DNA from: a bacterium
Lineage (GTDB): Bacteria; Actinomycetota; Acidimicrobiia; Acidimicrobiales; CATQHL01
Assembly: GCA_026713745.1 (NCBI GenBank)
Contig: JAPONU010000078.1
Coordinates: forward strand, 1 to 8,782
Reading direction: 5' to 3'
DNA: 8,782 nt
Shown: positions 1 through 5,996 of the stretch, one piece after another
Layout: the number at the start of each line of letters is the position of its first letter
Position numbering within the stretch: the first letter of the stretch is position 1
Program-made: the position numbers and the translations under genes
The notes under the pieces: model-generated
The model's input: only the letters and a program-made list of their open reading frames with translations
Databases searched by the model: none
Told to the model about the DNA's origin: nothing

Positions 1-343
1 CCTCGGCGGCCTCCTCGGCTTCCGCGCGTGCCTCCTCGGCTGCGGCCTGGGCCTCCGCGAGTGCCGCCTCGGCGGAGGCCACCGCTGCCTGATCGCCTTC
101 GGCTGCGGCTCGGGCAAGTTCGGCTGCCGCCTGCTCCTCCTCGGCGGCAGCGAGCGCGGCCTGCTCCCGGGCCGCGGCCGCCTCCGCCTCGGCTGCGGCG
201 GCCTCCTCGGCAGCGGCTTCGGCGGCTTCGGCCGCCCGCGCCTGCGCGGCCCTCTCCGCCGCACCGTCGTCGCCTCCGGCACATGCGGCGGCCAGCAACG
301 CCAGCGCGCCCAGGACCGCCGTCGCAAGAATGCGAATCCTCAT
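1..343 (-). CDS. Lipoprotein with Ala/Glu-rich coiled coil (C-terminus beyond window)
   Basis: The frame is open from an ATG at 343 to the left edge, giving 114 visible codons. The start is supported by a purine-rich Shine-Dalgarno sequence (GGAGGGGAG, 5 nt before ATG). Residues 1-20 form a signal peptide (MRIRILATAVLGALALLAAA) and Cys21 follows in an LAAAC lipobox, so the protein is probably lipidated and anchored outside the membrane. After a short GGDDG linker, residues from about 27 to the edge are almost only Ala, Glu, Arg and Gln, as in a long charged helix or coiled coil. The start is 1 nt after the stop of the small membrane protein upstream, so they are very likely co-transcribed and translationally coupled. 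In actinobacteria such a segment can precede a solute-binding domain or act as a cell-envelope spacer; the domain that would decide this is not in the window. Lipoprotein call is firm, function unknown. Confidence 0.75.
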   Translation of the reverse strand, partial: MRIRILATAVLGALALLAAACAGGDDGAAERAAQARAAEAAEAAAEEAAAAEAEAAAAREQAALAAAEEEQAAAELARAAAEGDQAAVASAEAALAEAQAAAEEARAEAEEAAE

Positions 344-344
344 G

Positions 345-596
345 TCAGCTCCCCTCCGCCGGCGAGTTCCCACCCAACGCGGCACGCACGGCTGCGTCGT
401 AGGCGGCTCTCCGGGCGGCGAGGATGCGTGCCGCCAGCCGGACGGCCAGCGCCAGCAGCACGACCACGATCACCACGTGCGCCCAGCGCGGCAGGGCGAG
501 CCAGCCGTCGCCGATCCTGTCGAGAGCCTCGTCGTTCATGCCGGCGACGTACACCATGGCGCCCACCAGCCCCCAGAACCATCGCCGGCGGGTCAC
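345..596 (-). CDS. Small two-helix membrane protein, 83 aa
   Basis: This is an unrecognised small protein. It starts with GTG at 596, which shares four bases (GTGA) with the stop codon of the upstream flavoprotein; there is no strong independent Shine-Dalgarno, so translation is probably coupled. Two hydrophobic segments are visible, roughly residues 6-20 (from WFWGLVGAMVYV) and 39-60 (HVVIVVVLLALAVRL), joined by a polar loop with acidic residues (NDEALDRIGDG). A basic helix (RLAARILAARRAAYDAAVRAAL) follows the second segment, suggesting the C-terminus is cytoplasmic. The stop lies 1 nt before the lipoprotein start. Overlap on one side and a 1-nt gap on the other argue strongly for a real gene despite its small size. 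Possible roles such as a membrane partner of the lipoprotein are inference only. Confidence 0.7.
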   Translation of the reverse strand: MTRRRWFWGLVGAMVYVAGMNDEALDRIGDGWLALPRWAHVVIVVVLLALAVRLAARILAARRAAYDAAVRAALGGNSPAEGS

Positions 597-1927
597 GTGG
601 CGGCCCCGAACCGGGCACCCTCGGCGCCGTGCACCAGGAACTCGGCGGCATCGAGGCGCCCCCGCTCGGGCGGGAAGCCCTGCACGAGCGCCATGGCGAT
701 GTCACGCAGCCCCCGGCTGATCGGCGAGCCGAAACCCGTGTTGCCGGTGCCGCAGGCCTTCAGCGCCGTCACTGCCACGTCGAAGCAGTTCTCGGCGATC
801 TCACCCTTGGCAATGCGCCAGTGCGCCACCTCCGCCTCCTTGGACATCAGGGGCGGGTCGGACGTCTCCAGCTGAAGCTGGCGCCGGGCCCAGCCCAGGG
901 CCGTCTGCATGGAGGCCTGCATCCGTCCGATGAGTTGCTTGTGCAGCGCTCCGGCGCCGATGGGCTCGTCGGTACCGTGGTAGGTGGTGGTGCGGAGATG
1001 GTTGAGGGCGAACTCCGTCACCGCGTGCGCGGCACCGAGGTACACCGACGAGAGCGCCACCTGATTGCCGACGAAACTGCCCCGACTCACCTGGGTCATC
1101 CTCACGAACGCGCCCGGGACCGATAGCGCGCAGTCGGCGGGCACGAAGACGTCCTCGAGCACGATCCCGTGCGTGGCCGAGGCCCGCATGCCCAGAGCGT
1201 CCCAGCGGGTCCGGTTGGACACGCCTGCGCTGTCGCGGGGAATGAGGAACACGCCGAGGTGCTCAGCAGTGGAACCGCCCGGCAGCCTGGCGGTCACGAG
1301 GTAGTCGTCGGCCACCCCGGTGGCGCAGCCGAAGGACTTCACGCCGTTGACGAGCCAACCGCCGCCGGCGGGCGAGGCCTCGGTGGCGATGGCGATGGCG
1401 GCGTCCTTGACCCGCACCGACTCGCTGGCGAAGTTGGCCACCCAGCGGCCCTCGGCGCCCATCCGCCGAAGCACCTTCTCGGCGAAACCCCGGACCGCGG
1501 GGACCTCCTCGGGGTCGAACAGCCCGGCGTCGATGGCCGCCAGCGGGAGCAGGCCACGCGAAGTGCCGCTGCACTGGAAGAAGTAGGCGATGGACGTCGA
1601 GGCGCAGGACGTGGCCATGGCGAAGGTGGCGGCCGCCAGGTCGCGCAGCCCTCCGCCCAGACCCCCGTACCGGGCGGGAACGTTCAGGCCCAGCAGACCC
1701 GCCTCCGAGAGCGTGCGCACGTGGGAGAGCGGGAACTCTCCGCTGCGATCCGCTTCGGTGGCGCTTGCCGCCAGAGTGTCCAGCACCCCCTCGACCCGCA
1801 CCGCCCGGGCCCGTTCGTCGCCGGTCATGTCCTCGACGAGGATCTCCCCGGTGAGGCCGCCTGCCGCGGCCGCCGGGGCCGCCGCCGGCGCCGGGGCCCC
1901 GCGCCCGGCGGCCGCCTGCCCACTCAC
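593..1927 (-). CDS. Acyl-CoA dehydrogenase-fold flavoprotein, possibly a monooxygenase-type member
   Basis: A 444-aa protein with the three-part acyl-CoA dehydrogenase plan. It has an N-terminal helical domain (about 38-155, with GLLGLNVPARYGGLGG at 77-92), a middle beta domain (about 160-268, with WLVNGVKSFGCATG at 191-204 and DALGMRASATHGIVLEDVFVP at 243-263) and a C-terminal helical domain (270-444). The family uses FAD (dehydrogenases) or reduced FMN (DszC/HpaH-like hydroxylases). After the RD at 408-409, where classical dehydrogenases have the catalytic Glu in an I-Y-E-G-T motif, this protein reads ALVQGFPPERG, with Gln416-Gly417 and no Glu. A dehydrogenase role is therefore doubtful and a hydroxylase-type role is plausible. 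The first 33 residues are Ala/Pro-rich low complexity behind a GTG with a weak ribosome site; Met34 (ATG at 1828) is an alternative start. It is first in the operon with the membrane protein and lipoprotein. The substrate cannot be told. Confidence 0.85.
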   Translation of the reverse strand: MSGQAAAGRGAPAPAAAPAAAAGGLTGEILVEDMTGDERARAVRVEGVLDTLAASATEADRSGEFPLSHVRTLSEAGLLGLNVPARYGGLGGGLRDLAAATFAMATSCASTSIAYFFQCSGTSRGLLPLAAIDAGLFDPEEVPAVRGFAEKVLRRMGAEGRWVANFASESVRVKDAAIAIATEASPAGGGWLVNGVKSFGCATGVADDYLVTARLPGGSTAEHLGVFLIPRDSAGVSNRTRWDALGMRASATHGIVLEDVFVPADCALSVPGAFVRMTQVSRGSFVGNQVALSSVYLGAAHAVTEFALNHLRTTTYHGTDEPIGAGALHKQLIGRMQASMQTALGWARRQLQLETSDPPLMSKEAEVAHWRIAKGEIAENCFDVAVTALKACGTGNTGFGSPISRGLRDIAMALVQGFPPERGRLDAAEFLVHGAEGARFGAAT

Positions 1928-2008
1928 CGGGTCACCGAGGTGCCATCGAGCGGCACGGCGGGCGCCACGGAGATCGCTCCGCGGCGGGCCGAGCCTCTAC
2001 GAGACTGG

Positions 2009-2030
2009 CCGGCAATGGCCATTTCGCCGG
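2009..2030. promoter_or_regulatory. Palindrome AATGGCCATT within larger inverted repeat
   Basis: Between the neocarzinostatin-like gene (stop at 2100) and the flavoprotein (start at 1927) lies a perfect 10-bp palindrome, AATGGCCATT at 2014-2023. It is flanked by CCGGC (2009-2013) and GCCGG (2026-2030). It is a candidate operator about 90 bp before the flavoprotein start, or a weak hairpin after the upstream gene; it has no T-tract. No clear -35/-10 pair was seen in 1928-2099. A second small inverted repeat, TTCGC-G-GCGAA, is at 2055-2065. Confidence 0.3.
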
Positions 2031-2099
2031 ACCCACAAGCCCCTGACCAGAGCTTTCGCGGCGAAGGATTGGCCGATTCGGGGATTACTCACAACACGC

Positions 2100-3008
2100 C
2101 TAGCCGGCGGCGTTGTCGGCGGGAGGCTCCATGGCGCCGTCGCCGGCCGCTGAGGCGAAGGTGACGGGCACCATTGCGGAGTTGGCCTGCGGGCCGATGG
2201 CGTCGCTGGCGACGACGAAGCATGAGTTGTCGGGATCGCAACGACCCGGGATCATCGACACCTGGTAGTCCACCGATCCGCTGCCATCGTCGCCGGCGGT
2301 GGCCGAGAAGCGGCCGTAGTTGCTGGTGTCGCAGTCCGCGGGGCTCGTGGCCGGGAACACGAAGCAGGTCACCAGGGTGACCGTGGCGCCTGCCGGCCAG
2401 CCGGACAGTTCCGCCGTGACCGTCTCGCCGTCGGACAGGTTGGTGGCCTTCGACAGCACCATCGAGGCCATGCTCGCAGCCCCGGCGTCGCCACCGCTGC
2501 CGTCGGCGGTGCCCTCGGCGGCAGGCTCGTCGGCGGCGGGAGACTCCGCGGCGCCACTGTCACCGGTGCCGGAGAAACTGACCACGACGCCCGCGTAGTT
2601 GGCGTTGGGGCCGAGACCGTCTCCGGCGACGATCCAGCACTGGTTCTCGTGGTCGCAGCGCCCCGCGATCACCCTCACCGGATACTCCACGGTCGCCGTG
2701 CCGTCGTCGCCGGCGGTTGCCGTGTGCTGGCCGTAGTTGCTCAACTCGCAGTCCGCCGGTCCCGCCGCCGGGAAGTTGAAGCACGTCACCACGGTGATGG
2801 AGGCGCCCGGCAGGAAGCTGGACAGGTTGACCGTGATGCTCTCGCCGTCGCTGATGTCACTGTCCTTGGACAGCGTCATCGTCTCGCCGTTGTGTCCCAG
2901 ACCGTGGTCGGCGGACGTCTGCGACGCCAACAGCGCGGTGACGGCCAGGATGACCGCACCCACCGCAGCGAGCCGGCGAATGGATATGGGGATGATGGTT
3001 CGCGGCAC
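2100..3008 (-). CDS. Secreted protein with two tandem neocarzinostatin-like domains
   Basis: A 302-aa protein starting at GTG 3008, chosen because AAAGGA lies 6 nt upstream and a signal peptide follows at once (RR at 11-12, hydrophobic core 13-28, likely cleavage after TSA near 33). Two homologous domains follow, about 41-146 and 181-286, joined by an Ala/Gly/Asp/Pro-rich linker. Each has the neocarzinostatin apoprotein pattern: a xLSDGExxT start, AGATVTLVTC, an ADC Cys, TAxDDGxxxVxYxV, GRCDxxxxC and an end resembling GPxxNxAxVxxxF. Cysteines at 76/87 and 118/124 in domain 1, and at 215/226 and 257/263 in domain 2, match the family's two-disulfide layout. Known members bind enediyne chromophores; many actinobacterial homologues are uncharacterised, and no enediyne polyketide synthase is visible here. 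It sits alone behind its own promoter and shares an operator with the catabolic operon to the right. Fold call is strong, ligand unknown. Confidence 0.85.
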   Translation of the reverse strand: MPRTIIPISIRRLAAVGAVILAVTALLASQTSADHGLGHNGETMTLSKDSDISDGESITVNLSSFLPGASITVVTCFNFPAAGPADCELSNYGQHTATAGDDGTATVEYPVRVIAGRCDHENQCWIVAGDGLGPNANYAGVVVSFSGTGDSGAAESPAADEPAAEGTADGSGGDAGAASMASMVLSKATNLSDGETVTAELSGWPAGATVTLVTCFVFPATSPADCDTSNYGRFSATAGDDGSGSVDYQVSMIPGRCDPDNSCFVVASDAIGPQANSAMVPVTFASAAGDGAMEPPADNAAG

Positions 3009-3080
3009 TTCTCGTCCTTTCCGGAGGCCGGCCGCCAAGACTGGGAGCCGTACTCCCTGCCCGAGGTCGGCGTGTTGGAT

Positions 3081-3091
3081 CGTACAGTACG
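3081..3091. promoter_or_regulatory. Palindrome CGTAC-A-GTACG over the -10 box
   Basis: An 11-bp inverted repeat (CGTAC, 1-nt centre, GTACG) covers the proposed -10 hexamer of the neocarzinostatin-like gene. A protein bound here would block the promoter. It differs in sequence from the GGAAC/GTTCC element next to it, so it may be a second operator or simply a symmetrical -10. Confidence 0.4.
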
Positions 3092-3112
3092 TTGTTCGGG
3101 TGTTCCGGTCAA
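3084..3112 (-). promoter_or_regulatory. Sigma-70-type promoter of the neocarzinostatin-like gene
   Basis: On the minus strand, a -35 TTGACC (3112-3107) is followed by a 17-bp spacer and a -10 TACTGT (3089-3084), which fits the TAnnnT pattern common in actinobacteria. Transcription would begin near 3077, leaving a leader of about 70 nt before GTG 3008. Spacing is ideal and the -35 matches five of six consensus bases. Confidence 0.6.
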
Positions 3113-3126
3113 TGGAACGCTGTTCC
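3102..3126 (-). promoter_or_regulatory. Three-half-site operator GGAAC-N3-GTTCC-N7-GGAAC (copy 1)
   Basis: Read on the minus strand, the half-sites are GGAAC (3126-3122), GTTCC (3118-3114) and GGAAC (3106-3102). The first pair forms a perfect 15-bp palindrome, TGGAACGCTGTTCCA (either strand, 3113-3127). The N7 spacer holds the -35 hexamer TTGACC, so binding should interfere with RNA polymerase. The TGGAA-N5-TTCCA outline resembles the E. coli IclR consensus as I recall it; the regulator family is inference and no regulator gene is in the window. Confidence 0.6.
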
Positions 3127-3161
3127 ACTTCGAGGCCGACCCTGGCACTGCCGGCCGGTTT

Positions 3162-3212
3162 CGACGCCCGCGCCGATGCCGCCCGGCGCGAAGCCCACCG
3201 GGACCGGCGTCG
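3162..3212 (-). terminator. Nested GC-rich stem, candidate terminator of the catabolic operon
   Basis: Just after the amidohydrolase stop (3215) lie two nested inverted repeats: an outer CGACGCC (3162-3168) with GGCGTCG (3206-3212), and an inner CGCGCCG (3169-3175) with CGGCGCG (3184-3190) around an 8-nt loop. There is no T-tract, as is common in high-GC genomes. The position between the operon end and the next gene's promoter fits termination. Confidence 0.4.
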
Positions 3213-3214
3213 CC

Positions 3215-3901
3215 TCAGCGGGCGAGATGGTCCACCACCTCGGACTCGTCGAGGACGTCGGCGTACTTGGCGTCGAGGTCGAAGAGGTTCGCCTCGTGGA
3301 CGGCCTCGCTGCGGTCACCCACCGCCTGGCGGACCACGATGGGAATGAACCCGTACTGGCAGGCGTCCAGCGCGGTCGCCCGCACGCAGCCGCTCGTGGA
3401 GACGCCCGTCACGATCACGGTGTCGACACCCAGTGACGTGAGCGTGGAGGCCAGCGACGTGCCGAAGAAGGCGCTGGGATACTGCTTGGTGACGACGATG
3501 TCGCCGGGCTCGGGCTTCAGCGACGGGGCCAGCTCCGCCAGTGGGTTGCCCCGGTCGAAGCAGCTCAGCGCCGACACCTTCCGGTAGAAGACGCCCCCGT
3601 CGACGCCACCGGGGTGGAACTCCACCCGGGTGATGATCACGGGGATGCCCGCCTCACGGGCCGCGCCCAGGACGCGCTCGCACGAGGCCAGCGTGTCCTC
3701 CACGCCGGCGTACAGCGGCGAGCCCTCCTGTAGATAGGCGAGGGCGAAGTCGATGATCACCAGGGCCGGGCTCTCCCCGAATCCCAGCCGGCCCCGGAAC
3801 CCGGCCCTGCTGTAGTCCTCCCTGAGCGCCGTTGCGGTCATCTCGCGATCCTCTCTGTCACCGTCGTCCATCGCCGGATCCTCCTTGTGTCGTTGCTCCA
3901 T
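3215..3901 (-). CDS. Isochorismatase-fold cysteine amidohydrolase (maleamate/N-carbamoylsarcosine amidase type)
   Basis: A 228-aa cysteine hydrolase of the isochorismatase superfamily. The catalytic triad is visible as Asp51 (ALVIIDF), Lys139 (VVTKQYPSAFFGT) and Cys172 (VSTSGCVRAT). The STSGCVRATALDA segment and the late HEANLFDLDAKYADV segment are typical of the N-carbamoylsarcosine/maleamate amidohydrolase group, which releases ammonia from a half-amide or carbamoyl compound. With a maleate isomerase-like gene in the same operon, maleamate -> maleate + NH3 is the favoured reaction (inference). It is the last gene of the operon, 30 nt after the monooxygenase. Three in-frame ATGs (3901, 3871, 3841) each have a purine-rich ribosome site 8 nt upstream; the conserved fold needs only the third (MTATALREDYSRAGF), so the true protein may be 208 aa. 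The cytoplasm is the expected location, as no signal peptide is seen. Confidence 0.88.
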   Translation of the reverse strand: MEQRHKEDPAMDDGDREDREMTATALREDYSRAGFRGRLGFGESPALVIIDFALAYLQEGSPLYAGVEDTLASCERVLGAAREAGIPVIITRVEFHPGGVDGGVFYRKVSALSCFDRGNPLAELAPSLKPEPGDIVVTKQYPSAFFGTSLASTLTSLGVDTVIVTGVSTSGCVRATALDACQYGFIPIVVRQAVGDRSEAVHEANLFDLDAKYADVLDESEVVDHLAR

Positions 3902-3914
3902 CGTTGGTTCCTCC
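3825..3914 (-). repeat. Three 30-nt repeats, each with a ribosome site and ATG
   Basis: On the minus strand three consecutive 30-nt units (3914-3885, 3884-3855, 3854-3825) each begin with a Shine-Dalgarno-like GGAGG, GGAGG or AGAGG, then exactly 8 nt, then ATG (3901, 3871, 3841), all in one frame. By eye, units 1 and 2 agree at about 20 of 30 positions; unit 3 is more diverged but keeps the initiation part. It looks like a duplicated translation-initiation region at the start of the amidohydrolase gene. Confidence 0.6.
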
Positions 3915-3931
3915 GATCCCGGGCTCCCGAG

Positions 3932-5176
3932 TCATGCGACCTCGACCTCGTGACCCGCCGGGGCGCCGGCGCCGCCGCGTGCCTCCTCGAGCAGATCGTC
4001 CATCGCCCAGCGGGCCCTCAGCATCGATGCGTCGAGCAGGTACTCGCGGGCGGTGCCGGGGTCGGCGGCGGTCGCGGCCATCTCCGCCAGCGCCCGCCGC
4101 CGGGCCGCGCCGTCGGGCGCCGCAAGGCTGCGTGCGTTGCGGTGGGTGTGCCGCCCGAGGTAGTCGACGGCGAGCCGGCGGCGGCACTCGGCCGCGGCGC
4201 TCAGCCGGTCGGCGGACGTCACCCCGGCGCACACCGCGCCGAGCGCGTGAGCGAGCAGGAAGGCGTCGTGGATCCCGCCGTTCATGCCCATCCCGCCGAG
4301 GGGGTTATTGATGTGGGCGGCGTCTCCTGCCAGCAGCACCCGCCCGGCGCGGAACGTCGGGGCGACGCGCTGGTGCACCCGGTAGATCGTGCGGTGCGCC
4401 ACCTCGTAGCCTCCCGGCAACGCCGCGATCCCGCCGAGCCGGCGCTGCACGCTCGCCTCGCTCAGCGCCTCGGCGTCGCTCTCGCCGGCACCCACCGGGA
4501 ACAGTGCCCGCCACAGGCCCACGGTCCGCAGCAGCACCAGCCACTCGTCGGGATCGCTGATGTAGTTGACGTAGGACAGGTCGTCCAGATCCTCGGCGAA
4601 GTCGTGCGGTGTTGACACCACGAGGTACCGGTCCTCGTAGGTCATGCCCTCGAACGCGAGCCCCAGCGACTTGCGCACTGCACTGGAGGCTCCGTCGGCG
4701 GCAAGCACGAAGTCGGCCCCGTGCACCGATCCGTCCGCCAGCGTGACAGTGGCATGGTCGCCGCGGTCGGCCGCGCCGCTGACGCGGTGCCCGAAACGGA
4801 CCGTCACCGCCGGTGAGGCACCGAGCCGCTCGAGGAGGATCTCACAGAGTTTGAACTGCTCGCACTGCAGCCGGTAGGGATGGGCGGTGACGTCGGCGAG
4901 GAGCCCGAGGTCGAATCCGGCCACCACGCCGGCTCGCCGGTCGCGGTAGGCGAAGTGGCGGGCGATGAGTCCCCGACCGATCAACTCACCGGTGACGTCG
5001 AGTTCGGCGAGCAGGTCGAGGGTGGCGGGGTGGAACGTGGAGGCCCGCAGTTGTCTCGGGAGCGCCGGCTCGGCCTCGAGGAGCGTGACGTGGACGCCGC
5101 GCCGTGCGAGCACGGCGGCGGCCACACAGCCGACCGGCCCGGCGCCGACGACGATCACCCGCGGCGCGCCGGACAT
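3932..5176 (-). CDS. Class A FAD-dependent aromatic-type monooxygenase (PHBH fold)
   Basis: A 414-aa single-component flavoprotein hydroxylase. The N-terminus has the Rossmann FAD motif (VIVVGAGPVGCVAAAVLARRG, about 7-27) ending at an acidic residue (LLEAE, 33-36). RASTFHPATLDLLAEL (44-59) follows. The DG motif (LAADGASSAVRKSLG, 158-172) and the GD motif (AGRVLLAGDAAHINNPLGGMGMNGG, 277-301, Gly284-Asp285) complete the family signature. Such enzymes use NAD(P)H and O2 to hydroxylate aromatic or N-heteroaromatic rings; relatives include 6-hydroxynicotinate 3-monooxygenase and hydroxyphenylpropionate hydroxylase. The start at 5176 is 1 nt after the isomerase stop (TGA-G-ATG), so the two are coupled. 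Neighbours acting on a C4 half-amide and dicarboxylate suggest a nitrogen-heterocycle or imide-yielding substrate (inference). The C-terminal 60 residues are helical and Ala/Arg-rich, with no thioredoxin-like extension. Confidence 0.9.
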   Translation of the reverse strand: MSGAPRVIVVGAGPVGCVAAAVLARRGVHVTLLEAEPALPRQLRASTFHPATLDLLAELDVTGELIGRGLIARHFAYRDRRAGVVAGFDLGLLADVTAHPYRLQCEQFKLCEILLERLGASPAVTVRFGHRVSGAADRGDHATVTLADGSVHGADFVLAADGASSAVRKSLGLAFEGMTYEDRYLVVSTPHDFAEDLDDLSYVNYISDPDEWLVLLRTVGLWRALFPVGAGESDAEALSEASVQRRLGGIAALPGGYEVAHRTIYRVHQRVAPTFRAGRVLLAGDAAHINNPLGGMGMNGGIHDAFLLAHALGAVCAGVTSADRLSAAAECRRRLAVDYLGRHTHRNARSLAAPDGAARRRALAEMAATAADPGTAREYLLDASMLRARWAMDDLLEEARGGAGAPAGHEVEVA

Positions 5177-5177
5177 C

Positions 5178-5924
5178 TCAGAACTCGCGCAGCATCGTGC
5201 CGTAACCGGCGAAGCGGTCGTCTATCCCCAGCGCCCGCAGCGCGTGCCAGATGCAGACGGCGTTGATGGCCAGCACGGGCTTGTCGAGCCAGCGCTCGGC
5301 CTGATCGGCCACCTCCACCATCGACAGGTTGGTCCCGCACTGCACGATGGCGTCCACGTCGTGGCCGTCGAGGCGACGCAACTCGGCGACGAGCCGCTCC
5401 GGCGGAACATCGGCGATGGACGTAGCCGTGTCGCAGCGCAGGCCGACGACTCGCTTCACGTCGAAGCCGCACTCGCTGAAATAGTTGTGCACCTGCTCGT
5501 CGCCGACGCCCTGGTAAGGCGTGATGCAGGCGATGGACGACACGCCGAGCCGTTCGAGGGCGGCATTGCATGCGTCGGCCCCCGACGTGATCCCGATGTC
5601 GCCGGAGATCTCCCGCACGCGCTCCTCGAAGGCGGCGTTGCCCTCCTTGCCCCCCCAGAAGGTCTCCGCCGACATGCCCATAACGATGTAGTCGGGCTCA
5701 CACGTCATGACGTCGCGCACCGAGTCGGGAATGGTGTCGCGGATCCTGTCCAGGAAGTACAGGAAGGCGTCGTCGGAACTCAGGTCGGGCGCCTCGACGA
5801 AGAACCGGGAGGCGTGGAAGGTGACGCCGGGCAGCGGCAGGGCGTTGCAGTCGTGCTCCACGACCGTGTTCGTGGACGGGACGATCACCCCGATCTTGGC
5901 TCGGTAACCCACAACGTCCGGCAT
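5178..5924 (-). CDS. Maleate isomerase / arylmalonate decarboxylase family protein
   Basis: A 248-aa member of the Asp/Glu racemase superfamily, maleate cis-trans isomerase group. The N-terminal IGVIVPSTNTVVEHD (11-25) is the carboxylate-binding loop typical of the group. The second catalytic cysteine is present as Cys196 in AIVQCGTNLSM, and KPVLAINAVCIWHALR (215-230) is the usual final helix. In maleate isomerases a first cysteine sits after the strand that here reads YIVMGMSAETFWGG (79-92); this protein has Met84-Ser85 there, leaving a single-cysteine arrangement like arylmalonate decarboxylase. It could isomerise maleate to fumarate or act on a related dicarboxylate. ATG 5924 is preceded by GAGG at a 5-nt spacing. 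It is the first gene of the operon with the monooxygenase and amidohydrolase, directly downstream of the three-half-site operator. Confidence 0.85.
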   Translation of the reverse strand: MPDVVGYRAKIGVIVPSTNTVVEHDCNALPLPGVTFHASRFFVEAPDLSSDDAFLYFLDRIRDTIPDSVRDVMTCEPDYIVMGMSAETFWGGKEGNAAFEERVREISGDIGITSGADACNAALERLGVSSIACITPYQGVGDEQVHNYFSECGFDVKRVVGLRCDTATSIADVPPERLVAELRRLDGHDVDAIVQCGTNLSMVEVADQAERWLDKPVLAINAVCIWHALRALGIDDRFAGYGTMLREF

Positions 5925-5945
5925 CCGGCCCTCGATTCACTCAGC

Positions 5946-5970
5946 GGAACGGCGTTCCGATCACCGGAAC
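5946..5970 (+). promoter_or_regulatory. Three-half-site operator GGAAC-N3-GTTCC-N7-GGAAC (copy 2)
   Basis: The half-sites are GGAAC (5946-5950), GTTCC (5954-5958) and GGAAC (5966-5970). The first pair is part of a perfect 15-bp palindrome, CGGAACGGCGTTCCG (5945-5959). The spacing equals that of copy 1 at 3102-3126, and the N7 spacers share four of seven bases (GATCACC against ATTGACC). It lies 22-46 nt before the isomerase start. A weak -10-like TAGGCT on the minus strand (5978-5973) would put the transcription start inside the element, which suits repression. Confidence 0.6.
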
Positions 5971-5979
5971 AAAGCCTAC

Positions 5980-5996
5980 CGCCCCGCGACGGGGCG
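5980..5996 (-). terminator. Perfect 7-bp GC hairpin, candidate terminator
   Basis: CGCCCCG (5980-5986), a CGA loop, and CGGGGCG (5990-5996) form a perfect inverted repeat in the 175-nt gap between the deacetylase-like gene (stop at 6100) and the isomerase operon. It lacks a clear T-tract. It may end the upstream transcript and isolate the operator-controlled promoter that follows. Confidence 0.45.

Noticed and set aside
1..260. Short DNA repeats of the cctcctcggc type as a tandem or CRISPR-like array
   Set aside because: They are irregular and explained by Ala/Glu codons of the lipoprotein coiled coil.
1169..2164. Plus-strand 331-codon open frame
   Set aside because: It is antisense to the flavoprotein and has Arg/Gly/Pro-rich shadow composition.
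3009..3128. Extended N-terminus of the neocarzinostatin-like protein (GTG at 3128, 40 extra residues)
   Set aside because: The extension would translate the operator and promoter, and it places the signal peptide internally. GTG 3008 has a good ribosome site and an immediate signal peptide.
3907..3911. Single GTTCC as a third operator copy
   Set aside because: It is part of a ribosome-binding sequence and has no partner half-site at the required spacing.
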